A program made the position numbers and the translations under genes. Positions 1-6,904 of a DNA stretch of 41,340 nucleotides are shown in pieces. Origin of the DNA: Bacteroidales bacterium (GTDB lineage: Bacteria; Bacteroidota; Bacteroidia; Bacteroidales; P3); the NCBI GenBank assembly GCA_900771365.1, contig CAAGNU010000276.1, positions 1 to 41,340 of the forward strand, written 5' to 3'. The notes beneath the pieces were generated by a model. It saw nothing but the letters and a program-made list of their open reading frames with translations. It made no database searches and was not told the DNA's origin. Every line of letters starts with the position of its first letter. Position 1 is the stretch's first letter.

Positions 1-60
1 AAAAGACTACGGAAAAGACTACGGAAAAGACTACGGAAAAGACTACGGAAAAGACTACGG
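1..60. repeat. 12-base tandem repeat, five copies, inside a coding region
   Basis: Five exact copies of AAAAGACTACGG run from the first base of the window. In the frame of the downstream reading frame each unit encodes Lys-Thr-Thr-Glu. The unit is four codons long, so gain or loss of copies changes linker length without shifting the frame. The array may continue to the left of the window. Confidence 0.95.
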
Positions 61-233
61 AAGCTATACTAAAACAGATACAGGCGAATCCGAATATCAC
101 GACACAAGAATTGGCAGAGAAGTTCGGAATGACTACTGATGGAATATTTTACCATATCAAGAAATTGAAATTGCAACATCGCATTGTTCGTGAAGGAGGA
201 AGAAAGAACGGGCATTGGATTGTGAATGAATAA
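3..233 (+). CDS. C-terminal part of an AlbA_2/RecG-like ATP-binding transcriptional regulator (partial)
   Basis: The frame is open from the window edge to the TAA at 231-233, so the start lies outside the window. It reads as a run of KTTE repeats followed by about 56 residues that look like a winged helix-turn-helix domain: a helix (AILKQIQANPNI), the HTH core (TTQELAEKFGMTTDGIFYHI) and a basic wing ending in HWIVNE. In Bacteroidales this tail is typical of proteins with an N-terminal Schlafen-like AlbA_2 domain, often annotated as putative DNA binding proteins or RecG-like helicases. The KTTE linker separates the two modules. The domain call rests on the tail only; the N-terminal domain is not visible. 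A DNA-binding regulatory role is an inference from the family. Confidence 0.75.
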   Translation, partial: KTTEKTTEKTTEKTTEKTTEAILKQIQANPNITTQELAEKFGMTTDGIFYHIKKLKLQHRIVREGGRKNGHWIVNE

Positions 234-380
234 ATGTTGTGACCTAAGTTTAGGTAACAAATCAACTTCTACTACAAATATGAAATATCGTCCGCATAAA
301 TTTCTCGGATGATAATGTTGGCTGGCAATAAATTGATAATTATCACAATAATATTTGAGGTGCCGATTGGGATAGTTCGT

Positions 381-406
381 GTGGCGGATTCGTGAGAATC
401 CGCTAC
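381..406. terminator. Hairpin, possible terminator of the upstream regulator gene
   Basis: The arms GCGGATTC and GAATCCGC flank a GTGA loop at 384-403, extended by three more pairs (one G-U). There is no clear T-run after it, so termination is only one possible role. It lies about 150 bases after the stop of the AlbA/RecG-like gene. Confidence 0.3.
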
Positions 407-538
407 AATTGTATATTGCTGTGCGGAGGCAGTGTCCCTCCTTAGGCGAGCAGCGCGATGATTTTGGGGAGGAATATGATGATGCCGACCAGGGCGGCAG
501 TGATGGCGCAGCCTTGCTGACAGGTGCGGGTATGCAGA

Positions 539-569
539 AGAGGGATGCCCTGCTGCAGGGCATCCCTCT
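539..569 (-). terminator. 14-bp perfect hairpin downstream of blc
   Basis: AGAGGGATGCCCTG and its exact complement are separated by a CTG loop. It lies 28 bases beyond the stop of blc on the minus strand. The T-run is poor, so it may act as a 3' end stabiliser or a weak bidirectional terminator. Confidence 0.5.
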
Positions 570-597
570 GGCTAATTAATAATTAATCATTCGGCGG

Positions 598-1131
598 CTA
601 CTCGGTCTTCTGCGGCACCCAGATGAGGGCGTCGGTGTCGTAGCCGCGGGCTGTGGCCTGGCGCAGCAGGAACTCCTTGTCGGCGGGGTCGAGCTGCGGG
701 GTGCGGCTGAGGATCCAGAGGTAGTTGTCGGTCTTGCTGCCCACTAAGGCGTAGCGGTAGTCGTCGGCCAGCTCCATGACGTTGTACTCGCTGTAGAACC
801 ATGCGAAGAACGACACCTCCAGCTGCCCGGGCACGTTCTCGTCGGGACGGCGGGCCTTGCCTTCCGACACCTTGTATTTGCCGGCGAAGGACTCCTCGTA
901 GCCCGCGTTCACCACCTTGATGGTGCCGTCATCGTTGACGGAGTAGTTGGCTGTGCAGCCCACCAGGTCGCGCTCGAAGCGGTGGTCGAAGCGCGCCACC
1001 TCGTACCATTTTCCGACGTACTTCTCCAGGTCTAACTGCGGCACCGTGGTGGTCACAATGTCGTTCGACGAAGAACAGGCTGTGCCCAGAAACGGCAGAC
1101 AGCACAGGATTGTTTTGGCTAATTTTCTCAT
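598..1131 (-). CDS. blc: Outer membrane lipoprotein lipocalin Blc
   Basis: This 177-residue protein belongs to the bacterial lipocalins, eight-stranded barrels that bind lipids (lysophospholipids in E. coli Blc) at the outer membrane. A short signal peptide ends in a cysteine at residue 19 (LGTAC; the usual leucine is one place further back than in the classic lipobox). The lipocalin signature GKWYE is at 40-44, followed by VARFDHRFERDLVGC, very close to E. coli Blc. The later motifs VSFFAWFY, YNVMELADDYRYALV and YLWILSRTP also match Blc strand for strand. Length is normal for the family. The gene stands alone and diverges from the CxxC lipoprotein gene. The ATG at 1129-1131 has a TAnnTTTG promoter box about 65 bases upstream. 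Confidence 0.93.
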   Translation of the reverse strand: MRKLAKTILCCLPFLGTACSSSNDIVTTTVPQLDLEKYVGKWYEVARFDHRFERDLVGCTANYSVNDDGTIKVVNAGYEESFAGKYKVSEGKARRPDENVPGQLEVSFFAWFYSEYNVMELADDYRYALVGSKTDNYLWILSRTPQLDPADKEFLLRQATARGYDTDALIWVPQKTE

Positions 1132-1196
1132 AATTGTTTGATTTAGTTGGTTAATTGGTTTGATTCAAGGCCCGGAATTGTTTCCGAACCACGCTG

Positions 1197-1227
1197 CAAA
1201 ATTACAACCATTCCGCAAACTGACCAA
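1197..1227 (-). promoter_or_regulatory. Bacteroidetes-type promoter of blc
   Basis: On the minus strand TAATTTTG (1204 to 1197) matches the -7 consensus TAnnTTTG. A TTG at 1227-1225, 20 bases upstream, fits the -33 element. The expected start leaves a leader of about 60 bases before blc. Confidence 0.6.
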
Positions 1228-1309
1228 ATCGAATGTATCAATATCCCGATTGAACCCTGCCTTTTCCTCTCTCGATAACCAAATTTCAAGCAGGGGGTCG
1301 AAGGATGCT

Positions 1310-1390
1310 ATTCGATTCATTCGACTCGTTCGATTCTATTAGTAAGTGTGTGGTTATCAGTAGGCCTAACGCCAGTAGAATGAGTCGAAT
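1310..1390. repeat. 9-base tandem repeat with a distal inverted copy
   Basis: Three units, ATTCGATTC, ATTCGACTC and GTTCGATTC, lie at 1310-1336. At 1378-1390 GAATGAGTCGAAT is the inverted complement of this motif with one mismatch, so the segment can fold into a stem-loop. It lies in the 411-base gap between the divergent blc and CxxC lipoprotein genes, where I see no gene. Confidence 0.6.
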
Positions 1391-1501
1391 TGGATTTTCG
1401 ACTGCGTTCTATGCGATAGTAAAATGTCTTGTTGGCCATCAGATTATACAGCCGAAATGTGAAATGGCTCAAAAAATATTCGCAATTTGAAAAAAAATGT
1501 G

Positions 1502-1509
1502 TAACTTTG
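1502..1509 (+). promoter_or_regulatory. -7 promoter box of the CxxC lipoprotein gene
   Basis: TAACTTTG matches TAnnTTTG and lies 33 bases before the ATG at 1543. It rules out the longer upstream in-frame start. No well-spaced TTG -33 element is obvious. Confidence 0.6.
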
Positions 1510-1542
1510 CAATCCGAAATCAATATTGAAATAATCACAATC

Positions 1543-2310
1543 ATGCACGCACATTCTCATCTCAGACTCCTTGCCGCCCTCTTCCTGGGCATGGCATTAA
1601 TCGCTTTCCAGGGCTGCAACCGCGGCTCGCAATCCGACGAAGATATTCCCACGTTCGACGAGGTGAAGGCTGCCGTCCCCGAGGTCGTCTCGCCCGACGA
1701 GCTGGCCGCCATCATTCGCGACGACACCCTCCACAACAAGATTGTATATATCTTCAGTGCTGTTTGCAAGCCCTGCATGGAGCATCTGCGCGAAGACATC
1801 GCTCCGCTCTGCGCCCAATGCGACACCTCCCAATGGCGTGTCTTCCTGATTGCCACGTTTGCAGGGTTGAACCATTGCACCTTCGATTCTTTGGGAAATC
1901 CCGTCGAATACAGCCCTATGGAAAATATCTGCTATTATGCCGACGAATACCACAAGCTGATGAAGAAATACGGCATCGATTCCCAGTTCCTCCACCTCGT
2001 ATATAGCCCCGACTGGCAGCGTGGCACGGGCGACAGCCCGTTCACCCCGTTCGTGCGCTCCTTCTTCCATGCCGACCAGCCGTTCTCCCTGCCATTCGAG
2101 GGCGTGCCGCAGTTCCTGCGTGCCGACCGTCACAACTGTGTGCAGATATGCTTCGTGAGGAACTTCCGCATCCAAGGTGGGGATACCGTCTCCGAAGGTG
2201 AAAGATTCATCACAGACGACTTTGCGCTATACAACAAAAGCTATTTCGACACCGTTGGCTTCTACTCTTGCGACACGGCCATCAGCTATAGCCGCAGTTA
2301 CGGAGAATAG
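1543..2310 (+). CDS. Lipoprotein with a thioredoxin-like CxxC motif, function unknown
   Basis: This 255-residue protein starts at the ATG 33 bases after a promoter box; an in-frame extension to 1429 would run upstream of the promoter and is rejected. The signal peptide ends with FQG-C, so Cys25 is the probable lipidation site. After a linker the segment KIVYIFSAVCKPCMEHL (about 66-82) has the strand-CxxC-helix pattern of a thioredoxin fold, with the active-site pair C75 and C78. Five further cysteines (C106, C109 and others) are unusual for thioredoxins. The C-terminal half, with aromatic-rich segments and a VCFVRN-like strand, is not recognised. A redox or thiol-disulfide role in the periplasm or outer membrane is an inference from the CKPC motif. 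It has no operon partner. Confidence 0.7.
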   Translation: MHAHSHLRLLAALFLGMALIAFQGCNRGSQSDEDIPTFDEVKAAVPEVVSPDELAAIIRDDTLHNKIVYIFSAVCKPCMEHLREDIAPLCAQCDTSQWRVFLIATFAGLNHCTFDSLGNPVEYSPMENICYYADEYHKLMKKYGIDSQFLHLVYSPDWQRGTGDSPFTPFVRSFFHADQPFSLPFEGVPQFLRADRHNCVQICFVRNFRIQGGDTVSEGERFITDDFALYNKSYFDTVGFYSCDTAISYSRSYGE

Positions 2311-2540
2311 TCATTCCGCCGAAGGGACATTGCCTGCTGGAGGTGGAATACTGCCTTCAGAGCGGCAAGATTGCTGTGCTCGTTGTAGCCCGAGTTGACG
2401 TGGCCGCTGCACTCGTATGAACAGTGTTAATTTCCTTTGTCGGGAAACCGACCTGTTTTAACATTCCGAAACTTTGCCGAAGGCTCGCCGTGGTGCCATA
2501 GAAGGCTCATTCGCGGGTCGCCCTTTCTTCGCCCCAGGAA

Positions 2541-2579
2541 GCGAAGGTAGAGCGAAGCTACGGCGAAGGTAGGGCGGAG
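2541..2579 (-). repeat. Dispersed repeat, copy A (core cttcgccctaccttcgc)
   Basis: On the plus strand GCGAAGGTAGAGCGAAG (2541-2557) and GCGAAGGTAGGGCGGAG (2563-2579) form a tandem pair. In complement the second reads as the core seen again at 21002-21019 and 41185-41225. The surrounding gap, 2311-2695, has no gene; a TTAACATT motif near 2457 is echoed beside the other copies. A minus-strand open frame across it (2427-2702) encodes the repeat itself and is probably not a gene. Confidence 0.65.
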
Positions 2580-2695
2580 CTTCGCCGAGGCTTCTTTTGA
2601 CGCAGAAAATGGTTGTTTTGGGGTTGCGGATTGATGTCGGAAGACGGGGCGGGCGTCTCGGCTTTTTAACATCTGTCTTAAAAGAGGCAGGCACT

Positions 2696-3769
2696 TCAGC
2701 ATATCATGCCGGAGGCTACGACGAGGTGGGCATCGTTGTCGTAGATGGTGGCGTACTGTCCTGCGGCGATGCCTTGGATGCGGCTGTCGGAGAGGATGCG
2801 GTAGCCGTCGGGGGTGCGGCAGAGGTGGCCCTGGTTGAACTCGGGGGTGTGTCGTATCTTGAATTTCACATCGATGCTCTCGCCGCGGTCGAGTCGCTCG
2901 CCCCAGATGTCTTTACTGAGGAAGTAGAATCCGGCGAGGTTGACCTCGTTGCCGTATTGTGCGGCGGGGTCGTAGCCCTGTGAGACGTAGAGGACGTTCT
3001 CTTCGATGTCCTTCTTCACGACGAACCAGGGGCCGCCGCTGAGGAAGAGGCCTTTGCGCTGTCCGATGGTGTGGAACCAGTAGCCGCGGTGGGTGCCGAG
3101 GATTTTGCCAGTCTCGAGCTCGACGATTTTGCCCTCGCGCTCGCCGAGGTAGCGGCGTATGAAGTCGTTGTAGTTGATTTTTCCGAGGAAGCAGATGCCT
3201 TGGGAGTCCTTGCGGTCGGCGCTGGGGAGGTGGGCGGCGTGGGCTATGTCGCGCACCTCGCTCTTCATGAGGTGGCCGATAGGGAACATGAGCTTTGAGA
3301 TTTGCTTGAAGTTGAGCTGCGAGAGGAAGTCGGTCTGGTCCTTGATGGGGTCTTTGGCCGTGGCGAGGAAGGCTGCGCCGTCGAAGGTGTCGGTTGTGGC
3401 GTAGTGGCCCGTGGCGATGCGGTCGAAGTCCTTGCCGCAGCGCTGCTCGAAGGCTCCGAACTTGATGAGTTTGTTGCACATGATGTCGGGGTTGGGGGTG
3501 AGGCCGCGGCGCACGGAATCGATGGTGTAGGAGACGACGTTCTCCCAGTATTCCTTGTGGAGGTTGACCTCCTCGAAACGGCAGCCGTATTTGCGGGCGA
3601 TGTAGGAGGTTATCTCGATGTCCTCCTCGGCGGGGCAGTCTATGTAGCCCTCTTCGTCCTCCATGCCGATGCGGATGTAGAAGATGGCGGGGTCGTAGCC
3701 CTGTTCCTTGAGCAGATGGACGACGACGGAGCTATCGACGCCTCCTGAGACTAATGCAGCTATGGTCAT
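2696..3769 (-). CDS. mnmA: tRNA-specific 2-thiouridylase MnmA
   Basis: MnmA puts the 2-thio group on uridine 34 of Lys, Glu and Gln tRNAs, taking persulfide sulfur and activating the base with ATP. The 357-residue protein shows the PP-loop SGGVDSS at 8-14. The nucleophilic cysteine lies in PNPDIMCNK (C98) and the persulfide cysteine in QGICFLGK (C193). The segment HTIGQRKGLFLSGG marks the central domain, and a beta-barrel domain follows to the end. Length and all catalytic residues are normal. It is monocistronic as far as can be seen: the upstream gap is a 7-base repeat array and the downstream gap is a dispersed repeat. Confidence 0.96.
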   Translation of the reverse strand: MTIAALVSGGVDSSVVVHLLKEQGYDPAIFYIRIGMEDEEGYIDCPAEEDIEITSYIARKYGCRFEEVNLHKEYWENVVSYTIDSVRRGLTPNPDIMCNKLIKFGAFEQRCGKDFDRIATGHYATTDTFDGAAFLATAKDPIKDQTDFLSQLNFKQISKLMFPIGHLMKSEVRDIAHAAHLPSADRKDSQGICFLGKINYNDFIRRYLGEREGKIVELETGKILGTHRGYWFHTIGQRKGLFLSGGPWFVVKKDIEENVLYVSQGYDPAAQYGNEVNLAGFYFLSKDIWGERLDRGESIDVKFKIRHTPEFNQGHLCRTPDGYRILSDSRIQGIAAGQYATIYDNDAHLVVASGMIC

Positions 3770-3780
3770 GTTCGTTTTTG

Positions 3781-3956
3781 AGTAATGAATAATGAATAAT
3801 TAATAATGAGTAATGAATAATGAATAATGAATAATGAGTGGGGCGGTGGCCGGTTGAGTAATGAATAATGAATAATGAGTGGGGCGGTGGCCGTAAATAC
3901 TTATTACTCTATATTCATTATTCTGTATTCATTATTCTGTATTCATTATTCTCTAT
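3781..3956. repeat. Heptanucleotide tandem arrays, duplicated and inverted
   Basis: From 3781 eight consecutive 7-mers of the form A(A/G)TAAT(G/T) run in perfect phase to 3836, then AGTGGGG. A second block, AGTAATG-AATAATG-AATAATG-AGTGGGG, lies at 3857-3884. From 3901 eight 7-mers of the complementary type (TCATTAT, TCTGTAT) run to 3956. The two orientations can pair into a long hairpin. A direct repeat, including GTGGGGCGGTGGCCG, spans 3808-3852 and 3856-3893. It fills the gap between mnmA and the EamA gene. Confidence 0.9.
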
Positions 3957-3964
3957 TTCACAGT

Positions 3965-4900
3965 TTATGTTTTTTTAGTCACGATGATGGTGACGGCGAT
4001 GAGGATGAGCACGATGCCCACGGCAAGGGTGAGCGTGAAGCGTTCTCCGAAGACGAAGATGCCGATGAGCACGGCGGTGAGGGGTTCGAGGGCGCCGAGG
4101 ATGGCCGTGGTGGTGGAGCCGACGTATTTGGCGGCATAGACCATGAGCACGAGGGCCATGATGGCGGGGACGATGGCCAGCCAGCCGACATAGAACCAGC
4201 TGGTGGCGTTCTGAGGCAGGGTGAGGGGCTGTCCCGAGGCGAAGGAGTAGATGAGCATCCCCAAGGCGCAGTAGAACAGGACGTAGAAGTTGATTTTGAA
4301 GGAGGACATCTGCAGGTCGCTCTTGTTCACCACGATGATATAGACAGCGTAGGTGAGGGCTGAGAGAAGTACGAGGATGACGCCGAAGATGGGGAGGGTG
4401 GCGGTTCCGTCGCCCCAGTAGAGGAGGACGACGCCGAGGACGGAGAGCGCTATGGCGGAGATGGTGGCCCAGCCGGCACGCTCGTGGAAGAAGAGTGCCA
4501 TGATGACGGCCGTCATGACGGGGTAGGTGAAGAGGATGGTGGAGGCCACGCCGGCATCCATGAGGTGGAAGCTGAGATAGAGCGTGAGCGAGGAGGCTGT
4601 GAAGAGGAGTCCGAGGGCGGTGAGGGCGCGGAACTCTCGGCGCGTCACCTTGAGGGTTTCTTTAGGAGTTTTCAGCGTTTGGCCGGGGAGGCTGCGGATG
4701 AGCATGACGGCTGCGATGATAATCCATGCCAACCCGAAGCGGAAGAAGAGCACGCTGCCCGTGGGCATGCCCTGCTCATAGAGCTTGAGGGCACCGAGGG
4801 GGTTGGTGCCGTAGCAGACTGCGGCAAGGATGCCGCATAGTATGCCGAATACTCTGTTTGAGGTCTTGAGGTTTGCGAGAGAAGTGTTGCGTGTGTTCAT
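3965..4900 (-). CDS. EamA-family (DMT) transporter
   Basis: This 311-residue membrane protein has about ten hydrophobic helices arranged as two homologous five-helix halves, the layout of the drug/metabolite transporter superfamily. The first EamA repeat runs from about residue 15 (FGILCGILAAVCYGTNPL) to about 160. The second starts near 170 (FGVILVLLSALTYAVYIIVV) and contains the typical helix AILGALEPLTAVLIGIFVFGE near 265-285, a strong EamA hallmark. The substrate cannot be predicted; relatives export amino acids or metabolites. The start follows an AT-rich leader without a Shine-Dalgarno sequence. It lies downstream of ftsZ on the same strand but is separated by a strong hairpin, so it is probably its own transcript. 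Confidence 0.88.
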   Translation of the reverse strand: MNTRNTSLANLKTSNRVFGILCGILAAVCYGTNPLGALKLYEQGMPTGSVLFFRFGLAWIIIAAVMLIRSLPGQTLKTPKETLKVTRREFRALTALGLLFTASSLTLYLSFHLMDAGVASTILFTYPVMTAVIMALFFHERAGWATISAIALSVLGVVLLYWGDGTATLPIFGVILVLLSALTYAVYIIVVNKSDLQMSSFKINFYVLFYCALGMLIYSFASGQPLTLPQNATSWFYVGWLAIVPAIMALVLMVYAAKYVGSTTTAILGALEPLTAVLIGIFVFGERFTLTLAVGIVLILIAVTIIVTKKT

Positions 4901-4947
4901 GTGGCCTTTTATGTTATCACCAATTAGGGCTTGGCGTTTCCATGTTT

Positions 4948-4993
4948 AAGCCGGCTTATCCTATCAATGTCCTTCATAGGAATAAGCCGGCTT
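4948..4993 (-). terminator. Terminator-like hairpin after ftsZ
   Basis: AAGCCGGCTTATCCTAT at 4948-4964 pairs with 4976-4993 with a single bulged base and an 11-base loop. It starts 24 bases beyond the ftsZ stop and probably ends the division operon before the EamA gene. There is no long T-run on the minus strand. Confidence 0.65.
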
Positions 4994-5017
4994 TATTATA
5001 TCCAAGCATCAGGCTGT

Positions 5018-6766
5018 TTAGTCTATGGTGCAGGAGGTGTTAGGGTTTGACTTGATGGATCCGTCAGCGTTGAGGATGGCGTTGTAGTCGTTTCCGACAG
5101 ATTGCCCCATGTTGAAGATCTTGCTGTCGGTGAGTGCAGAAGGGAGCGTGCTCTCAACTAATGCGGGCCCCTGGGGTTCGCGGAGTATCTCATGGATACA
5201 TTTGATACGCTCGGAGCTTTGCATGGCGGCTATTTCTTCGCGGGTGGGAGTGTGCAGTGTACGCATGTTGGACTGCGGAACGGGGTCTAAGCGTTGGTAG
5301 GAGGGGTCAGCAATAGGCTGGTGAGTGGGCTGCTGAAGGTAGTCGGGTACCTGATTGGGCTTAGGAGCGGTCTCGATGGGCAGACCTGTGCTGCGGCTGA
5401 CCAGAATAATGCCGTCGTCTACGATGGGTGAGGATTGCTCCTTTTTGACAGGCTGTAGGACGGGGTCATCGTAGAGGTTGTGGACGATGCGGGTGGTAGA
5501 GGTCTCTTGTGTAGGAGTGGTGGTAGCAGGCTGTGTGGGCTCTTGCTGAACTGGGGTTTCGGGCACACGCTGTTTGTGGTCGTCGAAATCCTTCTTAACG
5601 GCGGTAAAGGGAGGCACCTGCGTTATGGAATCTGGCAAGCTGGTAGTGTTGCCTGTCGGCTTGATGGTATCGAAAGTGTTGAGGCCGTTACCCTTGTTGG
5701 AATTGGAATCATTAGGGGTGTTGCTCGTATTGCTCGTCGGGGGTTGGGGGATTTCCTTTTTGTTGAAGCCCGTGGCGATAAGGGTGATCTTAATCTCATC
5801 GTCAAGACTCTCGTCGAAGCCGTAGCCAAAGATGACGTTAGTTTCGAGGCTGCCGGTCTTTTGGGTGATGTAGTCGGTAACGAGACCGATTTCGTCCATG
5901 GTGATCTCGTGGTCCTTACCGCAGGAGAAGTAGAGGAGGACGTCTTTGGCACCCGTGATATCGTTGTCATCGAGGAGGACGGAGGTTGTGGCCTCTTCAA
6001 CAGCTTTGACAGCACGGTCTTCGCCCTTGCCCTGTCCGATGCCCATGAGTGCGGTACCAGAGTTTTCCATGACGGTGTTCACGTCACGGAAGTCAAGGTT
6101 GACATAGGCATTAAGGGTGATAATCTCAGCGATGCCTTTCACCGCGGTGAGAAGCACATCGTTGGCCATGGAGAAGGCATCAGACACGATGAGGTTGCCG
6201 AAGCCGCGGAGTTTCTCGTTGTTGATGACCAGGATGGAGTCGACATATTTGCGGAGCTCTTCGACGCCTTCGTGAGCGGCTTTGATGCGGCGTGAACCTT
6301 CAAAGTAGAAAGGAGTGGTAACGACTGCTACGACGAGGATTTTGCTGGGGTCGTCGTCATCCTCGGATTGCAGCTTGATGTCCTTTGCGATACGAGCGAT
6401 AACAGGGGCCGCACCAGTACCGGTACCGCCGCCCATGCCAGCCGTAATGAAGACCATCTTGGTGTTGTCGGTGAGGATATCACGGATTTCCTTTTCCTTT
6501 TCTTCAGCGGCTTTCTTGGCACGTTCGGGTCGGCCGCCTACGCCGAGACCTTCGTGGCCGAGGATGAGTCTGTTGGGCACAGGACTGCCGTTGAGGGCTT
6601 TGATATCGGTGTTGGTGACGATGAAGTCGACACCGCTGATGCCCTTGCGGAACATGTGGTTGACGGCATTATTACCGCCACCTCCGACACCAATCACCTT
6701 GATATAGGAAGACTGATTTTGAGGACAATCGAAGGCTAAAAATGTTGAATTAGGGTTGTCGTCCAT
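5018..6766 (-). CDS. ftsZ: Cell division protein FtsZ
   Basis: FtsZ is the tubulin-like GTPase that polymerises into the division ring. The GTPase core shows VIGVGGGGNNAVN near 24-36, the nucleotide signature GGGTGTG at 112-118 and the T7 loop NLDFRD at 223-228. An acidic insertion (SEDDDD) lies near 134-139. After the core (to about 340) comes a long linker rich in Thr, Pro, Gln and Asn. The protein then ends with TPTREEIAAM, about 55 divergent residues and SCTID. At 582 residues it is well over 100 residues longer than most FtsZ, mainly in the linker. The tail lacks the VPAY motif and the DGKKPD-like end I recall in Bacteroides. It is the last gene of the dcw cluster, 138 bases after ftsA. 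Confidence 0.97.
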   Translation of the reverse strand: MDDNPNSTFLAFDCPQNQSSYIKVIGVGGGGNNAVNHMFRKGISGVDFIVTNTDIKALNGSPVPNRLILGHEGLGVGGRPERAKKAAEEKEKEIRDILTDNTKMVFITAGMGGGTGTGAAPVIARIAKDIKLQSEDDDDPSKILVVAVVTTPFYFEGSRRIKAAHEGVEELRKYVDSILVINNEKLRGFGNLIVSDAFSMANDVLLTAVKGIAEIITLNAYVNLDFRDVNTVMENSGTALMGIGQGKGEDRAVKAVEEATTSVLLDDNDITGAKDVLLYFSCGKDHEITMDEIGLVTDYITQKTGSLETNVIFGYGFDESLDDEIKITLIATGFNKKEIPQPPTSNTSNTPNDSNSNKGNGLNTFDTIKPTGNTTSLPDSITQVPPFTAVKKDFDDHKQRVPETPVQQEPTQPATTTPTQETSTTRIVHNLYDDPVLQPVKKEQSSPIVDDGIILVSRSTGLPIETAPKPNQVPDYLQQPTHQPIADPSYQRLDPVPQSNMRTLHTPTREEIAAMQSSERIKCIHEILREPQGPALVESTLPSALTDSKIFNMGQSVGNDYNAILNADGSIKSNPNTSCTID

Positions 6767-6904
6767 AGTGCTTATATTTCTAAAGTATTATTATTCAATA
6801 AAATATATTTGTATAGCGTGTATAAATGAATTTATAAAATTACTATTTATTCTTGATATGGAGTGGTTTACGTGTTCTTTTTTTTCAACAAGTTTATGAA
6901 CAAG

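Larger units (their letters stand above)
234..597. other. Intergenic region with two hairpins
   Basis: No convincing full gene is present. The left half is AT-rich. Two strong hairpins (381-406 and 539-569) are annotated separately. On the minus strand, frame 442-513 would encode a hydrophobic stretch ending GIIIFLPKIIALLA with a stop at 442-444, but I find no ATG in that frame; it is discussed as a finding. Confidence 0.5.

Noticed and set aside
69..563. Minus-strand frame of 164 residues at the left end
   Set aside because: It runs antisense through the winged-helix coding region and through the two hairpins; composition is Ser/Pro-rich and unlike a real protein.
2427..2702. Minus-strand frame of 91 residues between mnmA and the CxxC lipoprotein
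   Set aside because: It consists largely of the dispersed cttcgcc repeat and resembles the false protein encoded by another copy near 20837-21064; no start signal.
3781..3956. CRISPR array
   Set aside because: Units are 7 bases and run without spacers; no cas genes are in the window.
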